Below are positions 25,404-34,866 of a DNA stretch of 64,000 nt, piece by piece. The first letter of the stretch is position 1. Each line of letters starts with the position of its first letter. The position numbers were made by a program, and so were the translations under genes. Location: assembly GCA_030428355.1 (NCBI GenBank), contig JAUIBL010000005.1:1-64000 (forward strand), given 5' to 3'. Under the pieces are notes generated by a model, which was not told the DNA's origin, did no database searches, and saw only the letters and a list, made by a program, of their open reading frames with translations. This stretch comes from Alphaproteobacteria bacterium (GTDB lineage: Bacteria; Pseudomonadota; Alphaproteobacteria; Rhodobacterales; Rhodobacteraceae).

Positions 25404-28174
25404 CAATTGCCCAATCTGTCAAGAAGTGCAGGCACGTGAACCTGATCGGATTTGTAGTTCCCGGTCAGCACGTGCATGACCAGATTGACCCCGAAGCGGT
25501 AGGCGATCTCGCGCTGGCGTTCCGCGGAATAGCCGCGTCCGATGGGGTAAAGCGGATTGCCGCGTTCATCCCGCGCCCAGGCCGAAGCCCAGTCATTGCC
25601 GCCGATGATCACCGGAGTGACGTTGTCGTTGAGATTGCGGAAGGGCATGCCTTCGACCAGTTCGGCGTCAGGGGGGGCGGCCTCGACCCAGACATCGCGG
25701 CTGTTGTGGCGACCGGGGAAATCCTGAAGCAGGTAGAAGGTGCGGGTGAGGACGTGGTCCTCGGGCACCGGTTCCAGCGGTGGAATGTCGAGCGGCGCCG
25801 CGAGTTGCTGCAGCTTGCGGCCATTCGGGCTGCCGGTTCCGAACCGGGCGATGTCGGCATCGCGGGTGTCGAACATGATCATCCCGCCGGAACGGAGATA
25901 GGTGTTCAGCTTGGCATAGGCCTCGGCGGAGGGGGTCGGTTGATCGGGTGTGATCGGCCAGTATAGGAACGGAAAGAAAGCCAGTTCGTCGGTTTCGAGG
26001 TTCACTGCGACCGGCTCCGTCGGTTCGACCGAGGTGCGGAAGAACAGCGTTTCGGAAAGGCCGCGCAAACCCGCAGCCGCCGTGCGATCCAGCGTTTCGT
26101 CGCCGGTGATGACATGGGCAAAGGTCACCTCGCCCGTTGCGGCAAGGGCGAATTGATCGGCGGTGGATTGTGCCTGTGCCGGGGCAACGGGCATCACCAG
26201 CAGGGCAAGCGCAAGCCCGGCGGCCGTGGTGGCGCGGGGCCCGGAGAGACGACCGGACAGGAAAAGCGACGCGATGATGTCAGCCAGCAGCAGCGCGATG
26301 GCGAGGGCGAGGAGCCAACCTGCAAGCGGCGTTTCCTCGGACTGGGTCAGACCCTCGACGGTGATGTCGGAGGGCCAGTTGGCCGGGGTCAATGCGGCAT
26401 CGGCGGAAAGCACGTTGCGGGCCATGGTGCGGTCCTGACTTTGATAGAGGCCGGGGCGCAGATCGGGGCCAAGAGCGGCGTCGGCCATGTCTTCGCCGGG
26501 AACGCCGGGTAGAGTGCTGCCATCGGTCAGCGATCCGAAGGCGTCGAGCACCATGTTCGGCTGCCAGATGGTGCCTGCAAGGTCTTCTGCGGTGGGCTGG
26601 CTGCCGCTGCCTGCGGCGATGGCCAGACGCTCGAGCATCTGCACGAAAAGGCCCGAGAGCGGCAGAGAGGACCATTCGGCGTTCGCCGTGACATGGAACA
26701 GGATGATCTGGCCCTGACCGACAGCCTTGCGTGTGACCAGTGGCGTGCCGTCGGTGAGTTGCGCGATCACCCGTTCGGCCAAAGCCGGGTCGGGTTGCGC
26801 CATGACCTGCGCGGTGACGGTGACGTCTGGAGGAATGGCCAGGCCGAAGAAGGGGCTGTCTTCGCCGAATTCGGCCAGTGATTTCGGTTCACCCCAGCTC
26901 ATCGCGCCACCGACGCTGCGGCCACCGGCGCGCAGGCGCACGGGCATCAGCGGGTCTTCGGTTTCGCGGCTGACGTCGCTGGCGGCAAGGCGCGGTCCGG
27001 CAAAGCGCAGAAGGATACCGCCAGAGTCGAGCCAGTCGAGAAGGGCGTCTTCCTCGGCTGCGCCAAGGGTCGCCACATCGGCCAGCGCGATCACATCGGG
27101 GTTGGCCGGGATCATGTCCATCAGCGCGCCGGTAAGCAGGTCGGCGCTGGGTTCGAGCGCCTTTTCCAGATAGTGCAGTGGCGAGAGCAGTTGCAGCCCT
27201 TCGCGATCTTCGCGCCCTGCCATCAGCGCCACTTCGCGGCGGCGCAGGCTGTCGTCGGGCAGGGTGGTGGCCCCGGCGCTGCGGTTGCCTTCGATCTCGA
27301 ACCGGGTGATCCGGGCGCGAAGCTCTGACGGAAGGGAAAGGGCGGTTTCTGCAGTTGTTGCGTCCGCCTCGAACGTCGCCGTGGCGCGGGCAAGAACGGC
27401 GGGGTTGCCAGCCGGGTCACGGCCCTGGGCAAGGATCGTCACTTCGCGGTCGCTGCCGGATTGGGCGCGCAGGGCGGTCAGGACGATGTTGCCATCCTCG
27501 AACCGGGCGGGGGCAAGGCCAAGGGTTGTCTGGCCCGCTTCGAAAACGGTGACGGTGCCGCGATCCTGTAGCGTGTCGAGCAGGGTTTCGCGGCTGTCCC
27601 GCTCCAGCCCGTCGGACATCCAGTAGGTGTCGAAATCGCCCTCGGGCAGCAGGTCAAGTGCACGGGTGATCTGAGCCTCGCCCGTCTCCCAAGGTTCGGG
27701 GGTGAGGCCGACAAGTCGTGTCCGCAGGTCGTCGGCGGTCTGGAAGCTGGTCGGTTCGGGTGCGCTGAGTTTGAGCAGGGCCACGCGGCGGTCATCGCGC
27801 GCGGCTTGTGCCAAGAGCCCGTCGAGCGCCTGGGTGCGCGCGCGCCAGCTGGCGGCGCTGGCCCAAGAGCCGTCCATCACGACCAGAAGCGGGCCATCAT
27901 TGGCCGCGATGTCGTCGGTCTGCGGGTTCAGGATCGGACCGGCCAGCCCGATGATGAGCGCGGCCACCGCCAGCATGCGGAGCAGCAGAAGCCACCACGG
28001 CGTGCGGTCACTGACCTGATCGTCGTCCTTGAGGCCGAGCAGAAGAACAACGCCGGGGAACATGCGGCGGATCGGGGCAGGCGGCACAGCGCGCAGGATC
28101 AGCCAGAGGATCGGCAGAGCGAGAAGCGTCAGCAGAAGCCAGGGTGTCGCGAAACCGATGCCAAATAGCGTCAT
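25403..28174 (-). CDS. BatA-N-terminal / DUF4159 membrane protein
   Basis: A 923-aa protein. The N-terminus carries the aerotolerance-regulator (BatA) type membrane segment (FATPWLLLTLLALPILWLIL, then a second helix about 60-80), followed by a VWA-like domain (LLVVMDGSWASAASWRARTQ). The middle holds amidotransferase-like and beta domains, another pair of helices lies at about 640-690, and a C-terminal DUF4159 domain runs from about 705 to the end (FAHVITGDETLDRTAAAGL ... SGGMIMFDTRDAD). The MIDAS-type DxSxS motif of canonical BatA is degenerate here. It is coupled by overlap to both neighbours in the operon. Confidence 0.85.
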   Translation of the reverse strand: MTLFGIGFATPWLLLTLLALPILWLILRAVPPAPIRRMFPGVVLLLGLKDDDQVSDRTPWWLLLLRMLAVAALIIGLAGPILNPQTDDIAANDGPLLVVMDGSWASAASWRARTQALDGLLAQAARDDRRVALLKLSAPEPTSFQTADDLRTRLVGLTPEPWETGEAQITRALDLLPEGDFDTYWMSDGLERDSRETLLDTLQDRGTVTVFEAGQTTLGLAPARFEDGNIVLTALRAQSGSDREVTILAQGRDPAGNPAVLARATATFEADATTAETALSLPSELRARITRFEIEGNRSAGATTLPDDSLRRREVALMAGREDREGLQLLSPLHYLEKALEPSADLLTGALMDMIPANPDVIALADVATLGAAEEDALLDWLDSGGILLRFAGPRLAASDVSRETEDPLMPVRLRAGGRSVGGAMSWGEPKSLAEFGEDSPFFGLAIPPDVTVTAQVMAQPDPALAERVIAQLTDGTPLVTRKAVGQGQIILFHVTANAEWSSLPLSGLFVQMLERLAIAAGSGSQPTAEDLAGTIWQPNMVLDAFGSLTDGSTLPGVPGEDMADAALGPDLRPGLYQSQDRTMARNVLSADAALTPANWPSDITVEGLTQSEETPLAGWLLALAIALLLADIIASLFLSGRLSGPRATTAAGLALALLVMPVAPAQAQSTADQFALAATGEVTFAHVITGDETLDRTAAAGLRGLSETLFFRTSVEPTEPVAVNLETDELAFFPFLYWPITPDQPTPSAEAYAKLNTYLRSGGMIMFDTRDADIARFGTGSPNGRKLQQLAAPLDIPPLEPVPEDHVLTRTFYLLQDFPGRHNSRDVWVEAAPPDAELVEGMPFRNLNDNVTPVIIGGNDWASAWARDERGNPLYPIGRGYSAERQREIAYRFGVNLVMHVLTGNYKSDQVHVPALLDRLGN

Positions 28175-29046
28175 CCGTGGGCCCCATCCATAGCCCGGTA
28201 AATCCAGAGCAGCGCGGATTGTGCGCTGTCGCTTGTGTGGTGGCAGAGGTATTGCCAGCCGGTGAGCCGTGACAGGCGGTCGAGCCGATCTTTCCGTTCG
28301 GCCAGCCGGTCAAGATAACGGCTGCGCAGGTCGCCTGCCTTGAGCGTTTCGTGTACCACGCCGCCGCCGATGCTTTGGAAGATCGTGCGCCCATCGAAGG
28401 GGAAGTTTTCTTCGCTGGGGTCAAGCACCTGCACCAGTGCACCCCGCACGCCGCGATCTGCGGCCTTGGTCAGCGCGGCTTCGACCGGGGCGGGATCGCC
28501 AAGGAAGTCGGAAAAGAAGATCGCGCGGGATTGCGGGATCATGCCGCGTGCTTCGGGTTCGGCATAGTCATCGCCGTGATCGACGGACAGCATCTGCGCC
28601 AGCCGCGTGATCTGCGCCTGCCCGCGTCGGGGTGGCAGGTCGAACCCTGTGAGGCCAACGCGTTCGCCGCCCCGGATCAGCAGGATGGAGCTTGCCAGTG
28701 CCAGCGTGCGGGCGCGGTCGGCCTTGGTGGGCAGGTTGGCGTCAGAGGCAAAGCGCATCGACGCCGCCTGATCGACCCAGAGGATGACGCTTTGAGCGAT
28801 CTGCCATTCGCGTTCCCGCACGAATTGCGTATCGCTGCGGGCCGAGCGCCGCCAGTCGATGTCGCGCAGGGCATCGCCCTGCTGCATGGGCCTGTATTGC
28901 CAGAAGTCATCGCCCAAGCCTGACCTGCGCCGCCCGTGTTCACCCAAAAGAACGGTACCCGCCAAATGCTCTGCCCGGGCCAAAAGCGCGGGTAGTTTGG
29001 CGGCTTCCTCTTCGGAGCGTTGACGAAGGGCGGTGATGGTTGTCAC
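28171..29046 (-). CDS. DUF58 domain-containing protein
   Basis: A 291-aa cytoplasmic protein of the DUF58 family that regularly accompanies MoxR ATPases. The family signature is visible as QGDALRDIDWRRSAR (about 55-69), followed by a VWA-like core with VILWVDQAASMRF and FFSDFLGDPAPVEAAL. It overlaps its upstream and downstream genes by four bases each, so all four genes are translationally coupled. The family is thought to act as a substrate or partner of MoxR chaperones; the molecular role is unresolved. Confidence 0.9.
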   Translation of the reverse strand: MTTITALRQRSEEEAAKLPALLARAEHLAGTVLLGEHGRRRSGLGDDFWQYRPMQQGDALRDIDWRRSARSDTQFVREREWQIAQSVILWVDQAASMRFASDANLPTKADRARTLALASSILLIRGGERVGLTGFDLPPRRGQAQITRLAQMLSVDHGDDYAEPEARGMIPQSRAIFFSDFLGDPAPVEAALTKAADRGVRGALVQVLDPSEENFPFDGRTIFQSIGGGVVHETLKAGDLRSRYLDRLAERKDRLDRLSRLTGWQYLCHHTSDSAQSALLWIYRAMDGAHG

Positions 29047-30050
29047 GCAGCGGCCTCGGTCGCCACCATGCGGTGGGCTACTTCGTCGATCAGGCTGCCA
29101 AGGTCTTCACCCCGCGCGCGGGCCGAGAAGGTCAGCGCCATCCGGTGGGTTAGAACCGGGCGGGCCATGTTGATCACGTCTTCAGGGGCTGGTGCCAGAC
29201 GCCCCTCCAGCAGGGCGCGGGCGCGGACGGTCAGCATCAGCGCCTGAGCGGCACGCGGGCCGGGGCCCCATGCAACGGTGTCTTTGACACGGTCACCGGC
29301 CAGCGGGTCATGCGGACGGAAGGCGCGGACCAGATCGAGGATCATCTCGACCACGGCATCGCCAACGGGCATACGGCGGAGCAGCTTTTGCGCGGCAATC
29401 AGTTCTGCGGCGGTAAAGACCTCGTAGGCTTCGGCCTCTTCGGCACCCGTTGTGGCGAGCAGGATTTCCTTCTCGGTCTTGCGGTCGGGATATTGCACGT
29501 CGATCTGCACAAGGAAGCGGTCAAGCTGCGCTTCCGGCAACGGGTAGGTGCCTTCCTGTTCGATGGGGTTCTGGGTCGCCAGCACATGGAACGGTGCATC
29601 AAGCTTGCGCGTTTCCCCGGCAACCGTAACCACCTTTTCCTGCATCGCCTGCAGAAGGGCGGATTGGGTGCGCGGGGAGGCGCGGTTGATCTCGTCGGCC
29701 ATCAGAAGCTGGCAGAAGATCGGGCCCTGGATGAACTTGAACGCGCGACTGCCGTCACTTCCGGTTTCCAGAACCTCGGAGCCAAGGATGTCGGCGGGCA
29801 TCAGGTCGGGTGTGAACTGCACGCGGTTGCCGTTGAGGCCCATGACGGTCGATACGGTTTCGACCAGACGGGTTTTGCCGAGGCCCGGAAGCCCGATCAG
29901 CAGCCCGTGACCACCGCAGAGAAGCGAGGTCAATGTCAGCTCGACAACCCGTTCCTGGCCGATGAAGCGGCGGGTGATCGCGGTCTTGGCCTGGGCCAGC
30001 TTGTCTTCCAGCGCTTCGATCTCTGCGACCAAATCTTCGCCTGCGGCCAT
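29043..30050 (-). CDS. MoxR-family AAA+ ATPase
   Basis: A 335-aa AAA+ chaperone-like ATPase. Walker A is GLPGLGKT, Walker B is [12 protein letters not shown], the sensor region is [21 protein letters not shown] (split here across a conserved block), and a C-terminal lid domain follows. It is the first gene of the operon with DUF58, BatA/DUF4159 and the 680-aa membrane protein. The ATG at 30050 is chosen from the conserved N-terminal region; it leaves a 58-base divergent promoter region shared with the DUF1285 gene. MoxR operons are linked to envelope stress tolerance and metal-centre assembly in other bacteria. Confidence 0.93.
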   Translation of the reverse strand: MAAGEDLVAEIEALEDKLAQAKTAITRRFIGQERVVELTLTSLLCGGHGLLIGLPGLGKTRLVETVSTVMGLNGNRVQFTPDLMPADILGSEVLETGSDGSRAFKFIQGPIFCQLLMADEINRASPRTQSALLQAMQEKVVTVAGETRKLDAPFHVLATQNPIEQEGTYPLPEAQLDRFLVQIDVQYPDRKTEKEILLATTGAEEAEAYEVFTAAELIAAQKLLRRMPVGDAVVEMILDLVRAFRPHDPLAGDRVKDTVAWGPGPRAAQALMLTVRARALLEGRLAPAPEDVINMARPVLTHRMALTFSARARGEDLGSLIDEVAHRMVATEAAA

Positions 30051-30108
30051 GACGTGTCTCCCTTGCGCATTAGGTCCGTTTGAAGAAAGTGTAACTCGCA
30101 AAGGAAAA

Positions 30109-30711
30109 ATGGCAAAAGCAATGAGCGCACAAGATCGTGTAATTCCGTCCGCCGAAGGCATCGCTGCCTCCGTTCGCGCCACCAAGAGCAAAGGTTTGCC
30201 GCCGGTGCATCTGTGGAACCCGCCCTTTTGCGGGGATCTGGACATGCGGATCGCCCGTGACGGGACATGGTTCTATCTTGGAACGCCAATCGGGCGCGCG
30301 CCGCTGGTCAAGCTGTTTTCATCGATTCTGCGAAAGGACGGGGACAGGTTTTTCCTTGTGACCCCGGTCGAGAAGGTGGGAATCACCGTCGATGATGCGC
30401 CCTTCGTGGCCACCGATTTCGAGGCGTCGGGCGAGGGTGCGGAACAGGTGCTGACCTTCACCACCCATGTGGGCGATACGGCAGTTGCCGGGCCGGAAAA
30501 CCCGATCCGGGTGGAGCGTGATGCCGAGACCGGAGAGCCGTCGCCCTACGTTCTGGTGCGCGCCAATCTTGAGGCTTTGATCGACCGCAAGAGTTTTTAC
30601 CGTTTGGTCGAATATGGGACGACCCATGTGGTGGATGGCACTTACTGGTTCGGTGTCTGGTCGGGCGGGGCGTTCTTTCCGATCATTCCGTCTGATGAGC
30701 TGCCGGAGTAG
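30109..30711 (+). CDS. DUF1285 domain-containing protein
   Basis: A 200-aa cytoplasmic protein matching the DUF1285 family. Recognisable blocks are [54 protein letters not shown] and [21 protein letters not shown], each part of the conserved fold; I know no established biochemical function. The start at 30109 follows AAAGGA at 5-base spacing, and a second ATG is four codons later. It is divergent from the MoxR operon, an arrangement I recall from other Rhodobacterales, which suggests joint regulation. Confidence 0.88.
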   Translation: MAKAMSAQDRVIPSAEGIAASVRATKSKGLPPVHLWNPPFCGDLDMRIARDGTWFYLGTPIGRAPLVKLFSSILRKDGDRFFLVTPVEKVGITVDDAPFVATDFEASGEGAEQVLTFTTHVGDTAVAGPENPIRVERDAETGEPSPYVLVRANLEALIDRKSFYRLVEYGTTHVVDGTYWFGVWSGGAFFPIIPSDELPE

Positions 30712-30716
30712 CCCGG

Positions 30717-31535
30717 TCAATCGCCCAGCTTGGCGTGCACTTCGTCGAGGTCGATCTCTCCGATGGGCATCTTGTTGCCGGGATTTTCGAAATCGTATTT
30801 GAAGAGCTCGAAATCCTTTTTGTAGATCTCGTAGACAAGGTGCATCGACAGGTCGTCGAAATAATCCTCGACCGGATGCGCCCGCTTTGGGCCATGCCCT
30901 TCGCTTTCGTTGAAGCGTGGGATCTCTTTCAGGTCGATCTTCTGCTTGGTGTCGACATGCGCCAACACATCGGCCATCCCGTCGTTGAAGCTCTCGGTCC
31001 AGAAGATCTTGTCGTAGCGCCCGCCATTCACGATGAAGGTGCTGATATGCCCCGACATCGCGGACCAGTGGATGTCCGGCTCCATCGGGCGTCGCCAGCG
31101 GATGGTGTCACGGGCAAAAAGCAGGAAGCGCCGGAAGCTCTTGATCTGGTCAAACTCCTGCTTGCCGTCTTCGCCGCCCACCTCGATCCCGTATTTCTGG
31201 ATCAGCAACGGCACAAGGTTGCCGCGATAGCGTTTGGCGTTGCGTTGGATGCCGCAGATCTTGTCGAAGAACGAACTCAGGATGCGGGTGTAGGGGTTGC
31301 GAACGCAGGTGAAGGCATAGGTGTCATGCGCCTGGATGCGCTTTGTGATCGGGTCTTTCGAATGATCGAGCGCCCATTTGTGCAGACCCGTTTGCGCGTC
31401 GTGGATGTCACCGTCAAAGAATTCGCCGTGATCGGAATAGAACATGATCTGACCAATGGTCGAGCACGCGCATTTCGGCACGACGCGATAGACCATGCTT
31501 TCGCTCTCGGTCATCCATGTTCCGGGAAACCCCAT
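30717..31535 (-). CDS. PAPS-dependent sulfotransferase (Sulfotransfer_2 type)
   Basis: Transfers sulfate from PAPS to a carbohydrate or other acceptor. The 272-aa protein shows the 5'-phosphosulfate-binding loop as PKCACST (20-26) and the 3'-phosphate-binding motif as RNPYTRILSSFFDK (79-92), the pattern of carbohydrate sulfotransferases. It lacks a signal peptide or membrane anchor, so it should act in the cytoplasm on a precursor. The ATG at 31535 follows GGAGGCGG. It diverges from a GT14 glycosyltransferase gene across 139 bases, and the pairing recurs at 51.7-54.9 kb, which suggests modification of the glycan made by the partner. Confidence 0.88.
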   Translation of the reverse strand: MGFPGTWMTESESMVYRVVPKCACSTIGQIMFYSDHGEFFDGDIHDAQTGLHKWALDHSKDPITKRIQAHDTYAFTCVRNPYTRILSSFFDKICGIQRNAKRYRGNLVPLLIQKYGIEVGGEDGKQEFDQIKSFRRFLLFARDTIRWRRPMEPDIHWSAMSGHISTFIVNGGRYDKIFWTESFNDGMADVLAHVDTKQKIDLKEIPRFNESEGHGPKRAHPVEDYFDDLSMHLVYEIYKKDFELFKYDFENPGNKMPIGEIDLDEVHAKLGD

Positions 31536-31674
31536 CTCTGCCGCCTCCAGCCTCGTTCCGGGCTCTTTGCGTCCGGTAACGTAAACAAAAAATCAAAGAA
31601 AGTCTGTTTATTCAATCACTGAACATGCGTATCACTACAGAAACGAGGCAAAAGTTGGGCAAATGAAGAGCTGA

Positions 31675-33252
31675 ATGGCGAATATTGCCTTCATACTCCT
31701 GTGTCACAAGGATCCGGACGCAATCATCCGACAGGCGCTGAGCCTGACAGCGGTCGGGGATTACATCTCCATTCACTTCGATGCCCGCGCCGACGCGGCG
31801 GCCTACACGGCGATCCATACGGCGCTGTCGGACAACCCGAATGTCACTTTCGCCAAGAAGCGAATCAAGTGCGGCTGGGGGGAATGGTCGCTGGTGCAGG
31901 CGACGCTCTACGCGGTCGAGGCGGCGGTCGAAGCGTTCCCGAGAGCCACGCATTTCTACATGCTGTCGGGCGATTGTCAGGCGATCAAGACGGCGGAATA
32001 CGCGCATGCGTATCTCGACCGGATGGATGCGGATTTCATTGAAAGCTTTGATTTCTTCGCCTCCGACTGGATCAAGACCGGGATGAAGGAAGAGCGGCTG
32101 ATCTACCGCCACTACTTCAACGAGCGCACGCAGAAGGCGCTGTTTTACCAAGCCTTCAATTTGCAGAAGAAGCTTGGTCTGACGCGCAAAATTCCCGACG
32201 ATCTGGAAATCCAGATCGGCAGCCAGTGGTGGTGCCTGCGCCGGCGCACGATCGAGGCGATCCTCGATTTCGTGCGGCAGCGTCGGGATGTGATGCGCTT
32301 CTTCAGCACCACATGGATTCCCGACGAGACGTTTTTCCAGACGCTGGTGCGACACCTTGTGCCCGAGAACGAGATCGAATGCCGGACACTGACCTTCCTG
32401 ATGTTCTCGGATTACGGGATGCCGGTGACCTTCTATAACGATCATTACGATCTGCTGCTCAGCCAGGATTTCCTGTTCGCCCGCAAGATCAGCCCGGAGG
32501 CACTGCAACTGAAAGAGCGGCTTGGGTCGTTGTATTCGGCGAAGGGGATGACCTTTCAAATCTCGAACGAGGGCAGGTCGCTCTACAAGTTCCTCACCGG
32601 CAAGGGCCGCATCGGCCGCCGGTTCGCGCCGCGGTTCTGGGAAACCGAAAGCACGCTGGGGCGCGAACGCGAATTGCTGATCGTGATCTGCAAGAAATGG
32701 CATGTCGCCAAGCGTCTGGTCGCCCGCATCCGCCAGCTCACCAATGTGCCCTGCATCGAATACCTGTTCAATGAAGAGCAGACCGACCTGCCGGATATGG
32801 GCGGTATCCAGTCCACGTTGGGCAAGCGGCACCGACATCGCCGATCGCTGATGCGGATGCTGTTCGACTATTTCGACTCCGACCGCATGGTGGTGTGCAT
32901 GGATCCCGGAAATCTCGACCTGCTCGAGGATTTCTGCCGCGACCGGGCGACGACGCGCCTGCTCGAGATCAACTGCACCTTTTCGGACGAGTACCTGATC
33001 GGCCACGCCATGCGCGTCGGGCTGGCTGGAGAGCGGACGCCGCAGGAAACGCTGGAACGGCTGTTGCCGACGATCCGCAACGACATCGTGCATGAAAGTG
33101 ACCGAATTCGCGATGCGGAGTTCGAAAACCATCTGCGCATCCGCGAGGAAGACAGTATCGAAACCAATGCCAAGGCCTTGGAACGGTTTTTGACGATCAC
33201 TCCGGAACAGGCGCATGAGATTGCGCGCACTGACCACCTATTTGCAGACTGA
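31675..33252 (+). CDS. GT14 (core-2/I-branching type) glycosyltransferase with C-terminal module
   Basis: A 525-aa protein. Residues 1-290 match GT14 beta-1,6-N-acetylglucosaminyltransferase-like enzymes: the HFD motif (34-36), LSGDCQAI (98-105), GSQWWCLRR (182-190) and WIPDETFFQTL (214-224). The remaining ~235 residues form a separate domain with a P-loop-free kinase- or sulfotransferase-like look (ELLIVICKKWHVAKRLVARI); I recall this as a Rhodobacteraceae-specific DUF (DUF5928) but cannot verify it. It shares its catalytic core with the gene at 53152-54858, whose C-terminal part is different. The start follows GAAGAG. It is divergent from a sulfotransferase gene and followed 11 bases later by a HIT gene. 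Confidence 0.85.
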   Translation: MANIAFILLCHKDPDAIIRQALSLTAVGDYISIHFDARADAAAYTAIHTALSDNPNVTFAKKRIKCGWGEWSLVQATLYAVEAAVEAFPRATHFYMLSGDCQAIKTAEYAHAYLDRMDADFIESFDFFASDWIKTGMKEERLIYRHYFNERTQKALFYQAFNLQKKLGLTRKIPDDLEIQIGSQWWCLRRRTIEAILDFVRQRRDVMRFFSTTWIPDETFFQTLVRHLVPENEIECRTLTFLMFSDYGMPVTFYNDHYDLLLSQDFLFARKISPEALQLKERLGSLYSAKGMTFQISNEGRSLYKFLTGKGRIGRRFAPRFWETESTLGRERELLIVICKKWHVAKRLVARIRQLTNVPCIEYLFNEEQTDLPDMGGIQSTLGKRHRHRRSLMRMLFDYFDSDRMVVCMDPGNLDLLEDFCRDRATTRLLEINCTFSDEYLIGHAMRVGLAGERTPQETLERLLPTIRNDIVHESDRIRDAEFENHLRIREEDSIETNAKALERFLTITPEQAHEIARTDHLFAD

Positions 33253-33263
33253 GGACACGCCGC

Positions 33264-33635
33264 ATGGCCTACACCTATGACGACCAGAACATCTTCGCCA
33301 AGATCCTGCGCGGCGAGATCCCCAATGCCACCGTTCTCGAAACCGAACACACGCTGGCCTTCCGGGACATCCAGCCGCAAGCGCCGGTGCATGTGCTGGT
33401 GATCCCGAAGGGACCCTACGTTTGTTATGATCACTTCGCGCGTGAGGCGAGCGATGCCGAAATCGTCGATTTCACCCGTGCCGTGGGCGAGGTGGTGAAA
33501 GCCGAAGGGTTGCAGGAGGGCGGATACCGGATCATCTCGAACGCCGGTGAGGCCGGAGTGCAGGAGGTGCCGCACCTGCATGTCCACGTGCTGGGCGGCC
33601 GGGTTCTGGGACGGATGCTACAACGGGCGGGGTAA
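33264..33635 (+). CDS. HIT family (HINT-type) nucleotide hydrolase
   Basis: A histidine-triad protein of 123 aa, the usual size of bacterial HINT purine-nucleoside phosphoramidases. The triad is HLHVH (104-108) followed by VLGG. The N-terminal region has the family pattern NIFAKILRGEIP and ETEHTLAFRDIQPQAPVHVLVIPK. It starts 11 bases after the GT14 stop and may share its transcript, although no functional link is evident. A tandem-hairpin element begins immediately after the stop codon. Confidence 0.95.
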   Translation: MAYTYDDQNIFAKILRGEIPNATVLETEHTLAFRDIQPQAPVHVLVIPKGPYVCYDHFAREASDAEIVDFTRAVGEVVKAEGLQEGGYRIISNAGEAGVQEVPHLHVHVLGGRVLGRMLQRAG

Positions 33636-33679
33636 AAGCGCCTTCGAAGGCGCTTGGCCAAGCCGCTTCGAAGCGGCTT
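33636..33679. terminator. Tandem-hairpin element, copy 2
   Basis: Two perfect 20-bp palindromes, AAGCGCCTTCGAAGGCGCTT (33636-33655) and AAGCCGCTTCGAAGCGGCTT (33660-33679), are separated by GGCC-type bases. It begins at the base after the HIT gene stop and ends 7 bases before the stop of the convergent ABC ATPase gene. Same design as the elements at 17950 and 39671. Confidence 0.65.
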
Positions 33680-33686
33680 GTGCCCC

Positions 33687-34604
33687 TCAGGCCGAGCGCG
33701 TCAGCGACAGAAACACGTCCTCCAGATCGGCCTGTTCGGTGCGCACGTCGCGGATGCGGACGCCGTTGTCCCGCAGCATCGACAGCACGTCTTCGGCCGA
33801 GGTCTGGCGCGCGCGATAGCTGACTGCCAGCGTGCCGTCCTCGCGGCTGGTGACGCCGATGCCGTCGACCTTGGGCAAGGTGCCGACGCTGCCTTCGGGC
33901 TGGATCACCATGGTTTTGGCATCGAGCGCCCCCAACAGATTACGCGTGCTGTCGCGGGCCACCACCGCGCCGTGGTTGATGATCGCGATCTCGTCACACA
34001 TCTCTTCGGCCTCTTCGAGGTAATGCGTGGTCAGGATGATCGTCATGCCCTCGTCGCGGTTCAGCTTGCGCACATTGGCCCAGAGCATCTGCCGGAGTTC
34101 GATGTCCACCCCGGCGGTGGGTTCGTCCAGCACCAGCACATGTGGCCGGTGCACCAGCGCCTTGCCCAGCAACAACCGCCGCCGCATCCCGCCCGAAAGG
34201 GTCCGCGCATAGGCTTCGGCCTTGTCGGTGAGGCCGATCATGTCAAGGATCTCGTCGGATCGCCGCTGTGACTTCGGCACGCCGTAAAGACCCGCCTGCA
34301 CCTCAAGCGCCCCGCGCGGGGTGAAGAAGGGGTCGAGGTTCAGCTCCTGCGGCATCACCCCGATCGAGGCGCGCGACTGTCGCGGGTTCACGTCCTGATC
34401 CCAGCCCCAGATCGTCACCTTGCCTGCGGATTTCGTCACCAGACCGGCCAGAATGTTGATCAGCGTCGATTTTCCGGCCCCGTTCGGCCCCAAGAGACCG
34501 AAGACCGATCCGCGCGGAACCGTCAGGTCGATGCCTTTGAGGGCTTCCTTGCCGCCGGAATAGGTCTTTTTCAGCCCTTCGATCTCAATGGCATCCTGTG
34601 TCAT
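33687..34604 (-). CDS. ABC transporter ATP-binding protein (ABC-2 export type)
   Basis: A 305-aa ATPase subunit. Walker A is GPNGAGKST, the signature is LSGGMRRRL and Walker B is VLVLDEPTAGVD, with the H-loop in TTHYLEEAEEM. The C-terminal ~90 residues resemble the DUF4162-type tail of drug/antibiotic exporters (DRA or CcmA-like). No permease gene is adjacent, so its membrane partner is elsewhere. The ATG at 34604 is selected because earlier in-frame codons overlap the divergent promoter; 76 bases separate it from the zinc-finger gene. Confidence 0.9.
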   Translation of the reverse strand: MTQDAIEIEGLKKTYSGGKEALKGIDLTVPRGSVFGLLGPNGAGKSTLINILAGLVTKSAGKVTIWGWDQDVNPRQSRASIGVMPQELNLDPFFTPRGALEVQAGLYGVPKSQRRSDEILDMIGLTDKAEAYARTLSGGMRRRLLLGKALVHRPHVLVLDEPTAGVDIELRQMLWANVRKLNRDEGMTIILTTHYLEEAEEMCDEIAIINHGAVVARDSTRNLLGALDAKTMVIQPEGSVGTLPKVDGIGVTSREDGTLAVSYRARQTSAEDVLSMLRDNGVRIRDVRTEQADLEDVFLSLTRSA

Positions 34605-34680
34605 CGCTGTCTCTTGCTCCCGTTGCTTCGTCGTCTTAAACCGCACCTAGTGGAAATTCCGGACGAAGGAAACGCAGCAG

Positions 34681-34866
34681 ATGGCAACGCAAGCGCCCGA
34701 AACCAAGATCGTGGACAGCTACCGCATCGCCTGTGACGGCGGCGAAGGGGCCCTGGGCCACCCGCGCGTCTGGCTGCAGATTCCGCATGACACCGGCTGG
34801 GTCGAATGCGGCTATTGTGACGCCAAGTACATCCACCGGGATTTCGCCGATCAGCAGGACAGGTGA
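34681..34866 (+). CDS. Small zinc-finger (CHCC) protein
   Basis: A 61-aa protein of the zf-CHCC family, related to the 13-kDa (NDUFS6-like) accessory subunit of respiratory complex I. The zinc ligands read C-x8-H ... C-x2-C, seen in [13 protein letters not shown] and VECGYC. In alphaproteobacteria such free-standing proteins may associate with complex I or act in metal handling; the sequence does not decide. Its stop overlaps the GTG start of the next gene (GTGA). Confidence 0.88.
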   Translation: MATQAPETKIVDSYRIACDGGEGALGHPRVWLQIPHDTGWVECGYCDAKYIHRDFADQQDR

